In this document: piece after piece, positions 61,606 to 64,000 of the stretch
Numbering within the stretch: position 1 is the stretch's first letter
Layout of the letters: each line of letters begins with the position of its first letter
Source: Auanema rhodensis
Taxonomy: Eukaryota; Nematoda; Chromadorea; Rhabditida; Rhabditidae
Direction of reading: 5' to 3'
Assembly (NCBI GenBank): GCA_964057225.1
Contig: OZ059898.1
Coordinates: forward strand, 14,595,767-14,659,766
Length of the DNA: 64,000 bases
The notes under the pieces: model-generated
Database searches by the model: none
Told to the model about the DNA's origin: nothing
The model's input: the letters and a program-made list of their open reading frames with translations, nothing else
Translations under genes and position numbers: made by a program

Positions 61606-61971
61606 CGTTCCATTCGGAGACTCTATATATGTAACTGCAGGGTTAGAGCCAGACCGACTAGAGGAATGTGGAATGGCACCGCCTTCCCTCATGCCCCTAT
61701 TCGGGAGTTCGCCCCTTTGCAAGCCCATGGACGGTTTGCATCTAACTTAGTTAATCTTATATATTAGTCTTTGTCTTGTAAGTGTAGTTTACTTTATCCT
61801 TGTGTTATTGTATTGTAATGATATTGTATTGTGTATAATAAACCTATATATTTCCTTATCTTATGTAATCCTTATGCTCTGTTTCCATACCGCTACACTT
61901 ATGGAATACTATACGCGTAGTTGAGCAGACTACAATGGTCTGTTCAATATACGTAGGAGCATAATGGAACG
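61606..61971 (+). repeat. 3' LTR, 366 bp
   Basis: Same sequence as the 5' LTR on direct comparison; AATAAA at 61837-61842 would serve as the element's poly(A) signal. Confidence 0.95.
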
Positions 61972-61975
61972 CGAG
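61972..61975 (+). repeat. Target-site duplication, right (CGAG)
   Basis: Second copy of the 4-base duplication; the array unit resumes with GTAAATGATAG. Confidence 0.93.
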
Positions 61976-62017
61976 GTAAATGATAGAAGAAGTAGTATCA
62001 TAAGAACAGTTAACGTG

Positions 62018-62089
62018 TCCCATGTGGTCTAGTGGTTAGGATTCGTGGTTTTCACCCACGCGGCCCGGGTTCGATTCCCGGAATGGGAA
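62018..62089 (+). tRNA. tRNA-Glu(UUC), copy 69, acceptor variant
   Basis: A65; the first copy downstream of the retrotransposon, 46 bases from the insertion point. Confidence 0.88.
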
Positions 62090-62282
62090 GCCATCTTTTG
62101 GCATCTTCTCTTCTGAATTTCCATATTTTGAAATCAGCTCTCTTCTAAATCTCTTTTCTGCTTTTAATCTTATTCTTAGAAGTTAATACGGGGCCGATTC
62201 ATCGTTGTTACTTCCCTTGTTCCTTACTCACTTCCTCGAGGTAAATTATAGAAGAAGTAGTATCATAAGAACAGTTAACGTG

Positions 62283-62354
62283 TCCCATGTGGTCTAGTGG
62301 TTAGGATTCGTGGTTTTCACCCACGCGGCCCGGGTTCGATTTCCGGCATGGGAA
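62283..62354 (+). tRNA. tRNA-Glu(UUC), copy 70, T-stem variant
   Basis: C60 is T; a G-U pair can still close the T stem. Confidence 0.9.
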
Positions 62355-62547
62355 GCCATCTTTTGGCATCTTCTCTTCTGAATTTCCATATTTTGAAATC
62401 AGCTCTCTTCTAAATCTCTTTTCTGCTTTTAATCTTATTCTTAGAAGTTAATACGGGGCCGATTCATCGTTGTTACTTCCCTTGTTCCTTATTCACTTCC
62501 TCGAGGTAAATGATAGAAGAAGTAGTATCATAAGAACAGTTAACGTG

Positions 62548-62619
62548 TCCCATGTGGTCTAGTGGTTAGGATTCGTGGTTTTCACCCACGCGGCCCGGGT
62601 TCGATTCCCGGCATGGGAA
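62548..62619 (+). tRNA. tRNA-Glu(UUC), copy 71
   Basis: Consensus; terminator extended to T6. Confidence 0.96.
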
Positions 62620-62812
62620 GCCATTTTTTGGCATCTTCTCTTCTGAATTTCCATATTTTGAAATCAGCTCTCTTCTAAATCTCTTTTCTGCTTTTAATCG
62701 TTTTGTTAGAAGTTAATACGGGGCCGATTCATCGTTGTTACTTCCCTTGTTCCTTATTCACTTCCTCGAGGTAAATGATAGAAGAAGTAGTATCATAAGA
62801 ACAGTTAACGTG

Positions 62813-62884
62813 TCCCATGTGGTCTAGTGGTTAGGATTCGTGGTTTTCACCCACGCGGCCCGGGTTCGATTCCCGGCATGGGAA
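62813..62884 (+). tRNA. tRNA-Glu(UUC), copy 72
   Basis: Consensus. Confidence 0.96.
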
Positions 62885-63077
62885 GCCATCTTTTGGCATC
62901 TTCTCTTCTGAATTTCCATATTTTGAAATCAGCTCTCTTCTAAATCTCTTTTCTGCTTTTAATCGTTTTGTTAGAAGTTAATACGGGGCCGATTCATCGT
63001 TGTTACTTCCCTTGTTCCTTATTCACTTCCTCGAGGTAAACGATAGAAGAAGTAGTATCATAAGAACAGTTAACGTG

Positions 63078-63149
63078 TCCCATGTGGTCTAGTGGTTAGG
63101 ATTCGTGGTTTTCACCCACGCGGCCCGGGTTCGATTCCCGGCATGGGAA
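63078..63149 (+). tRNA. tRNA-Glu(UUC), copy 73
   Basis: Consensus. Confidence 0.96.
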
Positions 63150-63342
63150 GCCATCTTTTGGCATCTTCTCTTCTGAATTTCCATATTTTGAAATCAGCTC
63201 TCTTCTAAATCTCTTTTCTGCTTTTAATCTTATTCTTAGAAGTTAATACGGGACCAATTCATCATTGTTACTTCCCTTGTTCCTTACTCACTTCCTCGAG
63301 GTAAATGATAGAAGAAGTAGTATCATAAGAACAGTTAACGTG

Positions 63343-63414
63343 TCCCATGTGGTCTAGTGGTTAGGATTCGTGGTTTTCACCCACGCGGCCCGGGTTCGAT
63401 TCCCGGCATGGGAA
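63343..63414 (+). tRNA. tRNA-Glu(UUC), copy 74
   Basis: Consensus. Confidence 0.96.
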
Positions 63415-63607
63415 GCCATCTTTTGGCATCTTCTCTTCTGAATTTCCACATTTTGAAATCAGCTCTCTTCTAAATCTCTTTTCTGCTTTTAATCTTATTC
63501 TTAGAAGTTAATACGGGACCAATTCATCATTGTTACTTCCCTTGTTCCTTACTCACTTCCTCGAGGTAAATGATAGAAGAAGTAGTATCATAAGAACAGT
63601 TAACGTG

Positions 63608-63679
63608 TCCCATGTGGTCTAGTGGTTAGGATTCGTGGTTTTCACCCACGCGGCCCGGGTTCGATTCCCGGCATGGGAA
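63608..63679 (+). tRNA. tRNA-Glu(UUC), copy 75
   Basis: Consensus. Confidence 0.96.
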
Positions 63680-63872
63680 GCCATCTTTTGGCATCTTCTC
63701 TTCTGAATTTCCATATTTTGAAATCAGCTCTCTTCTAAATCTCTTTTCTGCTTTTAATCTTATTCTTAGAAATTAATACGGGACCAATTCATCATTCTTA
63801 CTTCCCTTGTTCTTTATTCACTTCCTCGAGGTAAATGATAGAAGAAGTAGTATCATAAGAACAGTTAACATG

Positions 63873-63944
63873 TCCCATGTGGTCTAGTGGTTAGGATTCG
63901 TGGTTTTCACCCACGCGGCCCGGGTTCGATTCCCGGCATGGGAA
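63873..63944 (+). tRNA. tRNA-Glu(UUC), copy 76
   Basis: Consensus; upstream GTTAACATG instead of GTTAACGTG. Confidence 0.96.
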
Positions 63945-64000
63945 GCCATCTTTTGGCATCTTCTCTTCTGAATTTCCATATTTTGAAATTAGCTCTCTTC

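Larger units (their letters stand above)
49885..61971 (+). mobile_element. Ty3/Gypsy-type LTR retrotransposon (possible endogenous retrovirus), 12,087 bp
   Basis: Direct 366-bp LTRs flank one 2,901-codon frame with gag, an envelope-like module, protease, RT, RNase H and integrase. The last four are in the Ty3/Gypsy order, and the integrase has a GPY/F-type tail. The insertion splits one array unit: the distance between flanking tRNA starts (49662 and 62018) is 12,356, exactly one 265-bp unit plus 12,087 plus a 4-base duplication. The LTRs read as identical, so the insertion is recent. An antisense gene occupies the 5' leader. I recall that C. elegans Cer1 is also a gypsy element with one long polyprotein, so this may be a relative; that needs a search. 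Confidence 0.95.
61976..64000 (+). repeat. tRNA-Glu array, right block (8 units, continues past the window)
   Basis: Eight tRNA starts at 265-bp spacing from 62018; the last unit is cut by the window edge, so the array is longer than seen here. Confidence 0.96.

Noticed and set aside
29210..64000. Regular direct repeats suggestive of a CRISPR-like array
   Set aside because: The 72-bp repeat is a tRNA gene and the spacers are themselves nearly identical; the host is a eukaryote.

Overview
The window is nuclear DNA of a nematode. The evidence is dense spliced genes with very short introns (mostly 38-54 nt), a consensus splice acceptor a few bases upstream of nearly every start codon (the layout expected for spliced-leader trans-splicing), and a nematode-type serpentine chemoreceptor. 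I cannot name the species. All spliced gene models were built by hand from reading frame, splice consensus and family knowledge; no search was run.

Left part (1-23 kb), ordinary genes. A coiled-coil protein that I do not recognise (-), poly(A)-binding protein pab-1 (+), a small zinc-ribbon protein of the C18orf21/UPF0711 type (+), an SPRYD7 orthologue (-), a CDK4/6-type kinase (+), a 958-aa single-pass membrane protein with a long tyrosine-containing tail resembling the vertebrate adaptor PAG/Cbp in layout (-), and a glycogenin-like GT8 glycosyltransferase with a C-terminal multi-spanning membrane domain (-). About 5 kb and 6 kb of AT- and GA-rich DNA without recognisable genes lie on either side of the GT8 gene.

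Right part (29.2 kb to the window edge), a tandem array of tRNA-Glu(UUC) genes. I count 76 copies, every one in a 265-bp unit on the + strand: 3 copies, then a 2.7-kb interruption (a decayed copy, a chemoreceptor gene carrying a MITE in an intron, and an inverted half copy), then 65 copies without a net length change, then a retrotransposon, then 8 more copies running off the edge. Fifty-three copies match the consensus; the rest carry a small set of recurring substitutions that mark higher-order repeats.

The retrotransposon (49885-61971, 12,087 bp) is a Ty3/Gypsy-type LTR element with identical 366-bp LTRs and a 4-bp CGAG target duplication, sitting 46 bp upstream of a tRNA gene. Its single 2,901-codon frame has an unusual order: Gag, then a signal/anchor segment, a large glycosylatable and furin-site-bearing ectodomain-like region, a transmembrane helix and a PPxY motif, and only then protease, reverse transcriptase, RNase H and integrase. 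An envelope-like module therefore appears to be embedded between gag and pol. A two-exon antisense gene with its own poly(A) signal lies in the 5' leader, and the long frame has no ATG for its first 333 codons. The array plus this element is the most unusual content here.
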